A model generated the notes under the pieces. It was given only the letters and a program-made list of their open reading frames with translations, did no database searches and was not told where the DNA came from. 64,000 bases of DNA, taken from NCBI RefSeq assembly GCF_040869045.1, contig NC_090321.1, forward strand, positions 138,561,689 through 138,625,688. Reading direction: 5' to 3'. Made by a program: the position numbers and the translations under genes. The number at the start of each line of letters is the position of its first letter. Position 1 is the stretch's first letter. Shown here one piece after another: positions 10,574 to 20,673 of the stretch. This stretch comes from Eurosta solidaginis (lineage: Eukaryota; Arthropoda; Insecta; Diptera; Tephritidae).

Positions 10574-11645
10574 ATGGAGGTAACAAATTTAATTCGTACG
10601 CGGGGCCAAATAAAGGGCTCCTTTACAAAATATAAAAGTTATATCTTAGCAGCCAATGAAGCTACAACATATGAGGCTCTAAAAATACCGTGTGATCGGC
10701 TTGACACCTTATGGCAAGAATTTGTAGATGTTGATACAAAAATTGCGTCAAATGTTGACCAAGTCTCAGAGTATTCTTCTCAAGAAGATGTATATTTGGA
10801 CTTGAAGGAACGTTTTCTTGTGCTGCTAGCTACTCGTTCTGCTCCACCAGCTCTCATTTCAAGGGGTAGAAGACCTAAATACAACACTCAACAGATTTAC
10901 GGAAACTCAGCGCAGCTTGATTGACCAATCTCGTACCTACGACACGCGATTGCCAAAATTGGACATTCCTGCCTTCCATGGGGAATATTGCAAGTGGCCT
11001 ACCTTCAAAGACTTATTTTTAAACACCGTGCACAACGCAGCAACAATATCTAAGTCACGAAAATTTCAATACCTGCAAATGTACCTGAAAGGTGAGGCTG
11101 CAAGCGTTATTTCGGGAATGGTTTGTTCAAATGAAGCCTACGACAGAGCTTGGAGCAAAGTATGTGATAAATATGACAAACAAAAACCAATTGTTATTTC
11201 ATACATAAAATCATTTTTTGACCTCAAATGTGTAGTAGAACCATCCGCTGTGGCAATCCGTACACTGGCAGACAATACAGACTGTATTTTGAGAGGGCTG
11301 AAATCTTTAGGAGCAGACGCAGAAAGCCGAGATCCTTGGATTATATACATGTTATTGAACAAATTGGATGATGACACCAAAAGACAGTGGGCCGAGAGCG
11401 TTGGAGGATCTAAGGATCACCCCAAAATCGAAGAATTGATAGACTTTTTAAACAAACGATGGTCAGCTCTTGAGTGCATGCAATCTTATAAAAATGGAAC
11501 CTCCACCTCCAGCCGTACTCGATGCTTTATCGCAACAGAATCAAGTCAAGTTTTAAGGTGCTCCATATGTCAAGGTGAACATTTTGTTTACAAATGTCCT
11601 CAATTCAAAGCTTTAGAAATAACAAAAAAAAGAGAATTTGTCTAA
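10574..11645 (+). pseudogene. BEL gag (DUF1759-type), frameshifted
   Basis: Capsid protein of the BEL element. I chose the ATG at 10574 (context AAACCATGG, a good initiation site). The first frame ends at a TGA at 10922-10924. The rest (10917-11645) is in the next frame, so a one-base change lies at roughly 10860-10915. After it comes LPKLDIPAFHGEYCKWPTF, the hallmark of the DUF1759 gag region of Pao/BEL elements. The C-terminus has the first cysteines of a knuckle (CSICQGEHFVYKCPQF). The frame ends at a TAA at 11643-11645, directly before the second knuckle, which belongs to the same frame in pol. Confidence 0.88.
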
Positions 11646-14600
11646 GACCACAACTTGTGTTACAATTGTCTGTCTGCAGAGCACAGGGTCGGCAATTGTA
11701 CCTCTAGGCAAAAATGTCACCATTGCGGACGACTGCATCATTCATGTCTTCATGTTGACGCCTTCAATAGAAATGAAACATCAGAAAATCAGCCTTTTTT
11801 GTCAACATTTTCAACACAAAGCAACATGGTGAATCAAATGGTTGTTCTCCCTACAGCTGTCGTGAACGCTTCAAACATCAATGGCACTGGAGCCACGCTT
11901 TGCAAAGTGCTCATGGACTCAGCTTCAATGGGAACATTTGTGACAGAAGAGCTAGTTCAAAGGTTGCGGACACCTCGTCGAAATGGCCGAATAAAGGTAG
12001 GAGGAATAGGTGGAGCAAAATCAGTATTCACTAAGGGCATCGTTTCGCTGCGGCTCACATCGCGGTTCGACAGCAGCGCATCAGTCAATATTGAGGTATT
12101 TATTTTAAATCGAATTTCACAACAAGAAAGGGGAGCCTCAATCTATGGGTATCATTGGGATTTCCCTAGGAATCTGGATATGGCAGATGATGGGTCGCTT
12201 ACCTCCCAATCAATAGATGTACTTGTCGGATCACAACATTTTTTCAACCTTCTCACGGAAGGAAAATACACTACCAAATCGGGATATCCAACTGTTCAAA
12301 ATACAATATTTGGTTATGTATTGGCTGGAAAAATACATAACGGCGGGGAGAACATCTCTGCATACACCACCACTGTCACTGCTAACGACTTCAGGGTTGA
12401 TGAAGCACTACGGCGCTTTTGGGAAACAGAGCACGAACCTGAAGTGTTAAAGAAACATTATACAACAGAAGAGCAGTTTTGCGAAAACCATTTCCAAAAT
12501 ACGCATGAATACGATGATACTGGTCGGCATATGGTACATCTACCTTTTAAGGACACGTCGCTGCAATTAGGCGACTCTTATACTTCGGCCTACAGGCAAT
12601 TCGAGAGCCTTGAAAGGCGCCTTCTGCGTAATGAATCGCTCTCAAAGCAATATAAAGCCTTTATGGAAGAATACCTGTCCCTGGGGCATATGGAGAGAAT
12701 TCCTGATTCTGAAGTCAACAAGGACTGTGAAAACGTATTTTATCTACCACACCATCCAGTTTTGAAGCCTGAAAGCAGATCCACCAAATGCAGAGTAGTT
12801 TTTAATGGATCTGCAAAGTCAACATCTGGAGCAGCACTCAATGATTTACTTGCAGTTGGTCCCACAATTCAACGTGACTTGAAATCCTTGTTGCTGAACT
12901 TCAGACAATATCGTATTGGACTCAGTGGCGACATTGTCAAAATGTACAGACAAGTCCTTGTTCATCCTGACGATAGAGATTATCAACGGATCCTGTGGAG
13001 AGATGACACGAAGCAACCAATTGCACACTATAGGCTCCGCACGGTCACTTACGGTACAGCTACAGCGCCATTTCTAGCCACACGAAGTCTCTACGCAACG
13101 GGCGAGGAAACTGATTCGACAGAAATAGGTTTGCTAATTAAAAATAATTTTTATGTTGATGATTTCATTGCAGGTACAAACAGTGTGGAAGAAGCTGTAA
13201 ATGTTAAAAACCAAATTAGCAACGTACTAACCCGAAGATGGTTTCTGCTGGCAAAATGGGTGTCAAATGATCTCAGAGTAATCAAAGGTCTGGATGTGGA
13301 AGACTCGGATGTTGACCTGGCAGACATTGATCCAGAAAGCAGTTTAAAAATTTTGGGTCTCCATTGGCAACCAATATCGGACTGTCTCACCTTCTCGGTC
13401 AGGCCTGTGATAAATGCTTGCACCAAACGGGCAATTCTGTCAGAGTCATCCAAAATTTATGATCCACTTGGGTTTCTGTCACCTTGTACAATATTGATAA
13501 AAATCATGTTTCAACAGCTGTGGTTACATGATATTGAATGGGACGAGGAGATTCCTGTCCAGTTGTCGCAGAAATGGCTTATATTTCGTCAGAACTACGA
13601 GTGCTTCAACACGCTCAGCATTCCACGATGGGTACACACCAGCCCTAACGACAAAGTCCAGCTTTGTGGATTCTCTGATACTTCAGAGATGGCTTATGCT
13701 GCTGCCATCTATTGCCGCATTCCTACAACTTTGGGCGCCAAGGTATTTCTGCTCACTGCAAAAACAAAGGTGGCTCCTCTCAAGCAGATGTCGGTTCCAA
13801 GATTGGAACTTGCAGGCTCGTTACTACTGGCAAAACTCTTTAAGGCGGTGACGATGGCAATGGAACTAAATAATGTTGAATGTATGGCTTGGACAGACTC
13901 GATGGTTGTACTTGGGTGGTTATCATCTCACCCACGGCGCTGGAAAACATTTGTTGCCAACAGAGTTGCAGAAATCATAGATTTAATCCCACGATCATCA
14001 TGGCATCATGTCGCATCAGCAGATAACCCAGCAGATGTCGCGACTCGTGGATTAGAACCAAAAACGCTTTTGAAATGCAATCTTTGGTGGCAAGGGCCCA
14101 GTTGGCTTGGTCAACCGCAGCACACCTGGCCACGCTGTAATTACGATGCATCAGATATAAACCTCAAAGTTGTCGCTGAAGAACGAAAAACCACCTGTCT
14201 CGCCTTAATAGCTACTGAGCAACTTGACGTCATCAATTGTCTTTTCAATCGCTACTCAACCCTACACAAGATACTCTCCACCATTGCGGCGTGGAACCGT
14301 GTTGTCCAAAGAAGGCGGGGCATCTGCATTGACCGGGCAACCAGCTATATCTCTGCCGAAATTTATAAAGCTGTCTTGCACTGCGTGCGTTGGGCCCAAG
14401 CGCAATACTATTCCGAAGAGATAAAACAATTGTCAACAAACAAGCCACTTTCGGCTAAAAGCACAATTTCTAAACTTGCACCATTCATTGATTCTTCATC
14501 GGTTCTCCGGGTAGGCGGTCGACTTAAAAATGCACAGTGTGCTATAGACACAAAACATCCAATTATCGTGTCCAAGGACAGCATTCTTGCTCGTCGAATC

Positions 14601-15716
14601 ATTGCAACAGAGCATTTAAAAAACCTCCATGCTGGCCCAACACTGCTAATGAATATTTTACGTCAAAAATTTTGGATCACCAATTGTCGTCGCCTGGTCA
14701 AGCAACATATAAACAAATGTGTAGTCTGCACTCGCTATCGTGGCATAATCTGTTCTCAACAAATGGCAGATCTTCCAGCTAGTCGAGTTATTCAAGCTCG
14801 ACCGTTTCTTCGCACTGGCATTGACTACGCGGGCCCGTTTTTGATGAAACCACACAAAGGTCGCAATGCAGTACTTATCAAAGGATACATAAGCATATTT
14901 GTTTGCCCTTCTACACGAGCTATTCATATTGAAATTGTATCCGATTTGACTTCTGATGCATTCATTGCAGCTTTAAAGAGATTTGTTTCTAGAAGAGGTT
15001 TGCCATCAGACATATACAGCGATAATGGCACCAACTTTGTTGGCGCAAACCGCGAGTTAATGAAGAGTTTCAAACAGATAGCCAAATCTCGAGATGTCGG
15101 TTCATACATGGCCTATTCGTTTATCAACTGGCACCTAATCCCACCAGGTGCTCCGCATTCCGGTGGCATTTGGGAGTCAGCAGTTAAAGCAACCAAATTC
15201 CATATGCGACGCGTCTTAGGTGAAACCAAGTTAACATATGAAGAAATGGCGCCCTTGCTTTGTGAGATAGAATCTCAACTCAATTCTAGACCACTAACAG
15301 CTCTTTATGATGACGACGTCGACAACATCAATGTTTTAACACCTGGTCATTTTTTAATTGGTCAGCCTCTGGTACAAGTAGCTGAACCTAATATCCAGCA
15401 CATTCAAATATCACGGCTTTCTCAGTGGCAACTCCTCACGCGCTTGCAGCAAGACTTTTGGCGACGCTGGCAGCATGAATACCTAACGACACTTCAAAAA
15501 CGAACCAAATGGCATACGGAAAGGGAAAATTTACAACCTGGCGCAATCGTTCTTGTTTATGACGATCGTGCTCCGCCCTCTGTCTGGCAAATGGGCCGAG
15601 TCACCGAGGTACATCCTGGTAAAGACAATTTGGTTCGGGTGGCAACAATTAAGACCAGTCATGGATCCATGAAGCGTCCTATTACAAAACTCTGCAAACT
15701 TCCTACTGATGGTTAA
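11646..15716 (+). CDS. BEL pol: zinc knuckles, protease, RT, RNase H, integrase
   Basis: One open frame of about 1357 codons, in phase with the second part of gag and separated from it by a single TAA. Zinc knuckles (CYNCLSAEH, CHHCGRLHHSC) come first, then the protease block VLMDSASMGTF. RT follows, with YRQVLVHPDDRDYQR and FYVDDF near residue 499, and then RNase H (WTDSMVVLGWL). Integrase has an HHCC finger (HLKNLHAG ... CVVCTRYR) and a DDE core: GIDYAGPF, YSDNGTNFVG near 1121, and GGIWESAVKAT with its Glu. The C-terminus (FWRRWQHEYL ... GAIVLVYDD) is the usual Pao integrase tail (DUF5641). All catalytic blocks look intact. Without the stop it would be a Gag-Pol fusion. Confidence 0.95.
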   Translation, partial: DHNLCYNCLSAEHRVGNCTSRQKCHHCGRLHHSCLHVDAFNRNETSENQPFLSTFSTQSNMVNQMVVLPTAVVNASNINGTGATLCKVLMDSASMGTFVTEELVQRLRTPRRNGRIKVGGIGGAKSVFTKGIVSLRLTSRFDSSASVNIEVFILNRISQQERGASIYGYHWDFPRNLDMADDGSLTSQSIDVLVGSQHFFNLLTEGKYTTKSGYPTVQNTIFGYVLAGKIHNGGENISAYTTTVTANDFRVDEALRRFWETEHEPEVLKKHYTTEEQFCENHFQNTHEYDDTGRHMVHLPFKDTSLQLGDSYTSAYRQFESLERRLLRNESLSKQYKAFMEEYLSLGHMERIPDSEVNKDCENVFYLPHHPVLKPESRSTKCRVVFNGSAKSTSGAALNDLLAVGPTIQRDLKSLLLNFRQYRIGLSGDIVKMYRQVLVHPDDRDYQRILWRDDTKQPIAHYRLRTVTYGTATAPFLATRSLYATGEETDSTEIGLLIKNNFYVDDFIAGTNSVEEAVNVKNQISNVLTRRWFLLAKWVSNDLRVIKGLDVEDSDVDLADIDPESSLKILGLHWQPISDCLTFSVRPVINACTKRAILSESSKIYDPLGFLSPCTILIKIMFQQLWLHDIEWDEEIPVQLSQKWLIFRQNYECFNTLSIPRWVHTSPNDKVQLCGFSDTSEMAYAAAIYCRIPTTLGAKVFLLTAKTKVAPLKQMSVPRLELAGSLLLAKLFKAVTMAMELNNVECMAWTDSMVVLGWLSSHPRRWKTFVANRVAEIIDLIPRSSWHHVASADNPADVATRGLEPKTLLKCNLWWQGPSWLGQPQHTWPRCNYDASDINLKVVAEERKTTCLALIATEQLDVINCLFNRYSTLHKILSTIAAWNRVVQRRRGICIDRATSYISAEIYKAVLHCVRWAQAQYYSEEIKQLSTNKPLSAKSTISKLAPFIDSSSVLRVGGRLKNAQCAIDTKHPIIVSKDSILARRIIATEHLKNLHAGPTLLMNILRQKFWITNCRRLVKQHINKCVVCTRYRGIICSQQMADLPASRVIQARPFLRTGIDYAGPFLMKPHKGRNAVLIKGYISIFVCPSTRAIHIEIVSDLTSDAFIAALKRFVSRRGLPSDIYSDNGTNFVGANRELMKSFKQIAKSRDVGSYMAYSFINWHLIPPGAPHSGGIWESAVKATKFHMRRVLGETKLTYEEMAPLLCEIESQLNSRPLTALYDDDVDNINVLTPGHFLIGQPLVQVAEPNIQHIQISRLSQWQLLTRLQQDFWRRWQHEYLTTLQKRTKWHTERENLQPGAIVLVYDDRAPPSVWQMGRVTEVHPGKDNLVRVATIKTSHGSMKRPITKLCKLPTDG

Positions 15717-15730
15717 GGTGTCCCTTAACA

Positions 15731-15740
15731 GGCGGGAGAA
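15731..15740 (+). promoter_or_regulatory. BEL polypurine tract
   Basis: GGCGGGAGAA lies directly against the 3' LTR, where plus-strand DNA synthesis is primed in LTR elements. Confidence 0.7.
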
Positions 15741-15988
15741 TGTTCCGGCTTCAAAATTATCCTACGAGTCATGCAAAGTTATCTAATTCCCTCATTTGTA
15801 ATATTTCAATTGGCATCACTGTATTTGTATTAATTGCTTGTTGTCTTTCTTCTATGTCTTGTTCTGTTTTAATAAATCAGTGTCATATCAGCAATCAAAC
15901 TATCAGCTTGTGCTCGTTACTTTTCGGTTGTTTCGATTCGCATTACCTGCTTTGGAAATTTACAGTCCACTCAGCAAACATCTCCACA
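15741..15988 (+). repeat. BEL 3' LTR
   Basis: 248 bp, same ends as the 5' LTR (10061-10308) and identical to it as read. Followed by the ACCTC duplication at 15989-15993. Confidence 0.95.
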
Positions 15989-16210
15989 ACCTCCGTAGCA
16001 GAAAAAATTGTTTTATAAAAGGGAATTCGGCAAAAAATGTTAAAATTAACGCTGTAGGCACTGTTTATACAAAAATGAATTTGAAACTATTCATTCACTC
16101 AGTAATTGTGGTTTGCAAATTAAAAAAATTTTTTTTTTGTAAAATCAGAGAAGATTCGAAATAAATCGATGAGTTAATTGGTAAATGGTAAAGAAGATTC
16201 GCATCTTCGA

Positions 16211-16450
16211 AAGACACTGTACTCATGACTTAATTTGTAAATGCAAGTGAATGTTGAAATATTTTAACCGCACTGTATTCGTTTAATAATGCAAAGAAAA
16301 AAAAAACTTTTGGAGTATTTGAAAGACACTGTATATGGTGCATAGTTTGAAAAGAATCGCAAATGTAAAATATGTTGAAATATTTGAAATACACTGTATC
16401 CGTGTGATACTTCGAAGGAGTTTTTAAAATATTTGGATATCACTGTATTT
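16211..16450 (-). repeat. Degenerate CACTGTA array in the Gypsy-1 leader
   Basis: Five copies of CACTGTA start at 16215, 16271, 16327, 16392 and 16441 (spacings 56, 56, 65 and 49). Each is embedded in a loosely conserved block; on the minus strand it resembles TACAGTG followed by a TTTCAAATATTTCAA-like run. Ignoring the BEL insertion, the array lies about 0.3-0.5 kb upstream of the Gypsy-1 gag start. That is the position of the repeat insulator in the Drosophila gypsy element, although the Su(Hw) core TGCATAC is not visible here. Confidence 0.65.
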
Positions 16451-18659
16451 GTTTAGAGAAATATGTAAATATTTATGAGATTCACTATGTTCAATTTCCG
16501 AAGAAATAATAGGAAAAAGAGAAAAGTAAGCTTTCACCGATAAAAATAAATTTTCACCATTACTTTGATTGACTGTAACCCGTCTATGTTGATATTTAAA
16601 GTCAATGAGAATTTTTCAAAATTGATAAGGTTTGAATAATTATCGCTAAATTTTGGCAAATAGATTGGAAATTTTTGGTATTATACATATAAAATTGATG
16701 TATAATTTGCGTTTCAAAACGGTTTAAAAAAAATGTTTAAATTTGAAAAAATATTTTTCCGATTGTATTTATTACGAAGCAATGTTCGCATTTTATATAA
16801 AAAATTCAAGTTCCATATTCATGTTCGAAAAAGAAAGAATATAGTAATATATGCATGTGGTGGCCGTATATTTAAAATTATTTTTAATGTACATTCAAAA
16901 AATTTTTCGATATTTAAATGTTTATATTTCAAATATTTGTATTAAAGTGTGAGAGAAAAAATGTGTTGCTACATGCGTAATATACAAATGTTTATAGGAA
17001 AAGTATGTTTATAAGCAAAAGTGTCAATTTGTGTTGCTACATGCATAGGCTACATGTGTATTACGAAAAATTGTTGCTACGTTTATAATATACATGTATA
17101 TTGAAAAAGCCAAAATTTCTACTTATGTACAGAAATCAAATGTTACATATATACGTATTCTACTCTACTGTACCATCCTTTTGTGCTGCCTTCGCTTGTA
17201 CATTGCTGTGATTTGTTGTTGTTGGTGTTGTCTTCCGTTGCTGCCGTTACCAAGTTAATTTTTCCTCTTTGCCTCTCTCTTCCGCTATGATTTTTTTTCT
17301 TTCTAAGGTTGAGTTGGTGGTGTTGGTGGAGTAAATGGCGTGGATAATTTACCGCACTTAACGGTGCTTGGTAATAGCGTCACTGGTGGTTGTGCTTATC
17401 ATCACCGTTATGGCATAGTACAGCCAGTTCAAAAAATTATTTTTCGTACATATGTATGTATATATGTAACACCACAATTTTGCCAATAACTTTGCTGTTT
17501 GTAGTAAAAAAATGTATGTATATTTTGGATTTTGTTCCAAACGAAATTTTATGCAAAAGGCCACTTTTAGTTTTAAATTTGGTTTTTATTTACCATTTAA
17601 ATTTTTTGAAATTGTATTAGTTTTTGTAGTTTATAACTTTTTTTTTGTAGGTTTTTGAAAATTTTATGATTTTTTTGTAGATTTTAAAATTTTATACTTT
17701 TTTTTGTAGTTTTTGGAATTTTATATTTTTTTTTTTTGTAGGTTTTGAAATTTTATGAAATTTGGTTTTTTGAAATTTTATTAAAAATTGTTAGTAGTCT
17801 TTTTGAAATTTTGTAATTTTTTTTGTAGTCTTTTTGTAATTTTGTAGAATTTTTTTTTGTAGTCTTTTTTATAATTTTATAATAATTTTTTTTGAGATTT
17901 TATATTTTTTTTTGTGTTTTTGAGAATTTATGTACTTGTTTTTTGGAATTTTGTATATTTTTGTATTTTTTTTTGTAATTTTTGTAAATTTTTTCGAAAT
18001 TATGGCAAAACTAAATTAGATGCTACTTCATGTAGCATTTCGCAATTAAAATTTTTGTAATATGTATCGTCTTATTTATTTTGTGAATACAAATTTATTT
18101 CTTTTCTTGGCACAACCACCGCCGCACTTTCCATAACCACCACGCACATATTTTATTTTAAAAATCTTTACTTAAATTTATTTTGTACTGCGGGGAATTT
18201 TTTTCTTCTCCGGCGCCACCTTTTGCCGCAGGCATGGCCATGGTCGCCATGTAACATGTCCATTGAAATGGACATGGATTTTCGCCGATGGACTTCTGTT
18301 GTAGCACTCGACGTTTTTTTCAGCGGCGTCGTTGAAACGCTGGTAAGCCACATCAGCCACTTTATTGTCGCTTGTTAGTAACAAGTTGTTACGAACCAAA
18401 ATAATGTTTTTAGAAAACCCAAAGGGGTCGGTCACCAATTTCCAATAAAAAGTAAAACTTTACACTTGCACTTGATGAGTATCTTTATTTAATTATGCAA
18501 CTCGTTTATCAGCGACTTCCAAAAAATTGTCTGACTTGTCGGGTTGAATGCGCGAAATTAATTGGCGTCATTCAAAGTGACGTTTGTTAAGGTAACCCTC
18601 ATTGTGAGTGATTGGTGTGGTCAAAAAAATTGACGTGGTTAATATTTAATGATTGATGT
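16451..18659. other. AT-rich region, probably Gypsy-1 leader or LTR and flank
   Basis: No gene recognised. It contains the T-rich minisatellite described separately. From 18100 there is a more GC-balanced stretch with a perfect inverted repeat, GTCCATT-GAA-ATGGAC-like, around 18258-18275. The 5' LTR of Gypsy-1 should lie in this region, but I cannot define it because the matching 3' LTR is absent from the window. The right end (18660-18671) is the target duplication of LINE-2. Confidence 0.35.
17625..17995. repeat. T-rich minisatellite
   Basis: About ten decayed units of a T-run followed by GTAG(G/T)TTTTTGAAATTTTAT, with a spacing of roughly 28-45 bp. Composition is almost entirely A and T with regular GTAG words. 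No coding potential. Confidence 0.7.
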
Positions 18660-18671
18660 TATAGTCACTCA
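18660..18671. repeat. LINE-2 target-site duplication, 5' copy
   Basis: TATAGTCACTCA; the 3' copy at 24336-24347 reads TATGGTCACTCA, one mismatch in 12. This fixes both ends of LINE-2. Confidence 0.85.
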
Positions 18672-19090
18672 GGGTGCCTTTCATGGGGATGTTTGCGCCT
18701 TGCACTCACCGGCGTCACCCGAAGCCGTCGACTCGTAGGTGTTTTTACACCCTCCCTCCCTCATGTAGGGGCGGAGCCTCCTCGTGGTGGCACCTGGTAA
18801 CGCTTCGGCGGCTAATTCGAGCGGCGACCTCTCTTCCCACTCCCCTCAAACCCTTTTTCCCTTCTTCTTCCTTTTCCTTTTTCTCTCCCCTTCTCCTTAA
18901 ATGGGCTGGATCAAGGTGTTATACGACCCGTGCCGAGGATCAGCCTGGCTGGGGGCCCATAAATAGCCCAGTCGTTAACGGAGTGCATCGAATACCGGGC
19001 GACCTTCGATGCTATTAAGCCTTACCCGGACATCGCGGATCTCTGTCCGGGTGGACCTTTCCCCTTCTCCGCTACTCGTGGGTTTATAGT

Positions 19091-20673
19091 ATGGAGGAAA
19101 AATTTTAAAAAAATTGTGAGGAGGGTGACTCTCCAAAGGCTACGGCAACGGCTCAGCCGGGCCTAAAACTAGCTGAGAGAACTCCTCAGAGGTTCGCTGC
19201 TGCAGCGGCAGATAGGCAGAAAAGGGCCGAGAGTTTATCCGGTTCGAGCAGTCCGATAGCCAGTACCTCTCATGTAGGGGGTACTAACCGGGAGGTCATC
19301 AGTGCCACTACCGCCCCTCCCTTGGCCCCACCAGCAAGCCCTCCACCCAGCGACAAGCGTCTGGTGGGTCAACTGCTGGGGGCCTCAGGGGGGGGGGGGG
19401 GGGGGGTCGGCTATAGGGGCCAATCTAGACAGGAAAGGGCTGAGGTAAAATCCAGTCATGGTACTCCAAAGGTCGGTACCTCTCGGGGAGGGGCCACCGA
19501 CCGGGAGACCCTTGGGGCGGCTGCCGCCCATCTCGGAGCCACCAGCACGGCTGCCACTCAGCGTCAAGCGTCTGGCGGGTTGGCTGCTGGGGGCTCCAAG
19601 GGTGTGAGGGGGCCGGCTCCTGGGTCAAGGGAGTAAAAAAGCCCAGTCATCAGGACAAGCGCTGGGCTGCCCGGATCCTGCGTAGGAATACCTCCTCGCC
19701 GGTTAGGGAGGGGGAAGTTTCCGCGGAGGACTGGGCCAAGGCTCAGCGTGATCTTGCTTGGGCGAAGCAAATATTTCCGGAGTTCAGGTCGGACTGGGTC
19801 GAGAGCGATGAAGCCTCGAAGCGCCAGCAGTCTATAGATGAAACCAACCCTACGGCGCCGAAAAGGGCCAAGGTGTAGGGAGGCTGGACTCGGTCTTTCG
19901 CCGAAATAGCCAAGGATCGGCAGATCATTGGTGTTATGGACGAGAGCAGCGAAGATGGCAGGATCCCGAAACAGCAGTGGAAGTGGATTGAGGCAGCGCT
20001 CGCTACTGTGGCCGTTAAGATGAAAAAAGATAACCCTGGTCCGCCGCCTTCTTATACCGATGCGGGGTGGTTCCAGGGCAATATAAAACTAATTGCGTGT
20101 GACGATGCCAGGTCGGCGAAGCTTTATAAAGCCGCCGTTTCGCTGATAGGGAAGGTGTATCCGGGCGCGCGCCTCAAGGTAGTGGAGGCGTGTGACATCC
20201 CCTCACGACCAAGGGCGCGAGCCTGGGTTCCAGTGACGCCAACGGACCCCGCTGATATCCTGGAACTGCTCCAGGAGTACAACCCGGGTCTACCGACCCA
20301 AAACTGGAAGGTGGTTAACGTGGAGAAGACTGAACGGGCCACGATGCAGATAGTCCTGCTGCTCGACAGCGCAAGCGTCGAAGCGTTGAAAAGGCAGGAT
20401 TTCAGGGTAAGCTACGGCTTCAAAAATATAAGCCTTAAGGTTTATAAGGCTGGCGCCGAAGCCTTGGTAAACCTTGCATCTCGTACGGAGGTGGCTGAAC
20501 TCCCCCCCAGTGAAGAGGAGATGGAGGTAGACGAGGGCGAAGAAGCTGGTGGCTATGCTTCGGCAAGTTCGAGCGGAAGCTTGGCTCTCAGAGGGTTGTA
20601 CTCTGAGGGTCAGCTTCTGAAGGATGGCGATTCCGACGCGACGCTCACGGAGGAGAGCACAATCAAGCAGTGA
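19091..20673 (+). pseudogene. LINE-2 ORF1 (DUF4780-type), broken
   Basis: ORF1 remnant. The ATG at 19091 meets a stop within six codons, and the N-terminal half is readable only in pieces. It contains a tandem duplication of about 210 bp (around 19260-19610). A TAG at 19876-19878 precedes SFAEIAKDRQIIGV, which aligns with SFAEVAKGRILIGI of LINE-3. From 19879 to 20673 the frame is open and holds the whole DUF4780 region (DAGWFQGNIKLIACDDARS, RPRARAWVPV) and an acidic tail. The stop at 20671-20673 overlaps the ORF2 start by four bases. Confidence 0.8.
19388..19406 (+). repeat. Run of 19 G residues
   Basis: Uninterrupted poly-G in the ORF1 N-terminal region of LINE-2. It lies in the ORF1 tandem duplication; the second copy at about 19600 has only short G runs. 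Confidence 0.9.

Larger units (their letters stand above)
10061..15988 (+). mobile_element. BEL/Pao LTR retrotransposon, complete, recent
   Basis: 5928 bp from LTR to LTR, plus strand, with an ACCTC duplication on each side. It is inserted in the Gypsy-1 leader, 52 bp upstream of the gag start and in the opposite orientation. Order: 5' LTR, primer-binding site, gag, pol (protease, RT, RNase H, integrase), purine-rich tract, 3' LTR. The two 248-bp LTRs read as identical by eye, so the insertion is young. Even so, gag has a frameshift and a stop separates gag from pol. Confidence 0.95.
1826..16500 (-). mobile_element. Gypsy-1: truncated errantivirus-like Ty3/gypsy element, split by two insertions
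   Basis: Minus-strand Ty3/gypsy retroelement of the 17.6/297 type, in three pieces: 1826-2532, 8159-10060 and 15994 to an unclear right end near 16.5 kb or beyond. LINE-1 splits its pol and the BEL element splits its leader just upstream of gag. RNase H, integrase and env are missing because the copy stops immediately after the YVDD of RT at about 1826. I could not find its LTRs, so the right boundary is only indicative. Gag has a late stop and the protease a frameshift, so the copy is dead. Confidence 0.75.

Noticed and set aside
18168..18438. Overlapping minus-strand frames of 61 and 86 residues
   Set aside because: Two frames over the same stretch, no recognisable protein, no family support.
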